A DNA stretch of 64,000 nucleotides from Poseidonibacter ostreae. GTDB taxonomy: Bacteria; Campylobacterota; Campylobacteria; Campylobacterales; Arcobacteraceae. The position numbers and the translations under genes are program-made. The stretch lies in the NCBI RefSeq assembly GCF_009208075.1, contig NZ_WFKJ01000006.1, forward strand, positions 20,005 to 84,004, written 5' to 3'. The stretch's first letter is position 1; each line of letters opens with the position of its first letter. This document shows positions 63,943 through 64,000 of the stretch, piece by piece. Below the pieces are notes generated by a model, which worked only from the letters and a program-made list of their open reading frames with translations, was not told the DNA's origin and made no database searches.

Positions 63943-64000
63943 CTGCATTTATCCCACTATTTCGTTATAATAAAAAATAAATATTTATATGATTAAATAT

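Overview
The window is an AT-rich bacterial chromosome segment. Its gene content points to Campylobacterota (Epsilonproteobacteria), most likely an Arcobacter-like member of the Arcobacteraceae. I infer this from the recognisable protein types (OadGAB with PckA, a RibBA with a decayed GTP cyclohydrolase half, TsaE-LptB, a glutaminyl-tRNA synthetase with a YqeY tail, many two-component and c-di-GMP proteins) and from the base composition. No rRNA is present to confirm it.

Layout. 1-8.0 kb: end of a lytic transglycosylase, a lipoprotein, glnS, then mobB-fbp-small Cys protein-metG-Mur-like protein. 8.0-9.0 kb: an S24 (LexA/CI-type) regulator facing a 31-codon ORF across a dyad. 9.0-14.6 kb: the sodium-pumping oxaloacetate decarboxylase oadGAB and pckA, a gluconeogenic/organic acid block. 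14.7-16.2 kb: ribBA and four tRNA genes (Gln, fMet, Met, Thr) behind a consensus promoter. 16.2-20.3 kb: two lipoproteins, a Pif1-like helicase and SelO. 20.4-27.9 kb: an accessory block with a phage-type family B DNA polymerase plus SF2 helicase, then a NERD protein and an SF1 helicase preceded by the debris of a DUF2779 gene and of sbcD.

28.2-37.5 kb is an integrated element of about 9.3 kb inserted at the 3' end of glyS. A 26-bp near-perfect direct repeat flanks it and restores the last codons of glyS. It carries a tyrosine integrase, an AlpA/excisionase-like HTH protein, a primase-helicase replication protein, a repeat-rich region that may be its origin, and a leftward set of secreted, membrane and unknown proteins. 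It resembles a phage satellite (PICI-like) or an integrative plasmid; no structural, packaging or conjugation gene is recognisable. This is the best candidate for a little-described system in the window.

37.5-64 kb returns to core genes: glyS, rsmG, ribA, hemB, a histidine kinase/response regulator pair, the anaerobic ribonucleotide reductase nrdD-nrdG, argF, hemN, an Fe-S oxidoreductase, lgt, an orphan response regulator, polA, kdsB, two c-di-GMP proteins, lptB-tsaE-trpD-S4 protein, and argG. The glycyl-radical segment of NrdD is encoded by a separate 54-codon ORF overlapping the nrdD end, so this reductase appears to be split into two polypeptides.

Several real genes are very short: the nrdD radical segment, a 51-codon membrane protein ahead of glyS and the 31-codon ORF. 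Two broken genes, the sbcD and DUF2779 remnants, were also read directly from the sequence.
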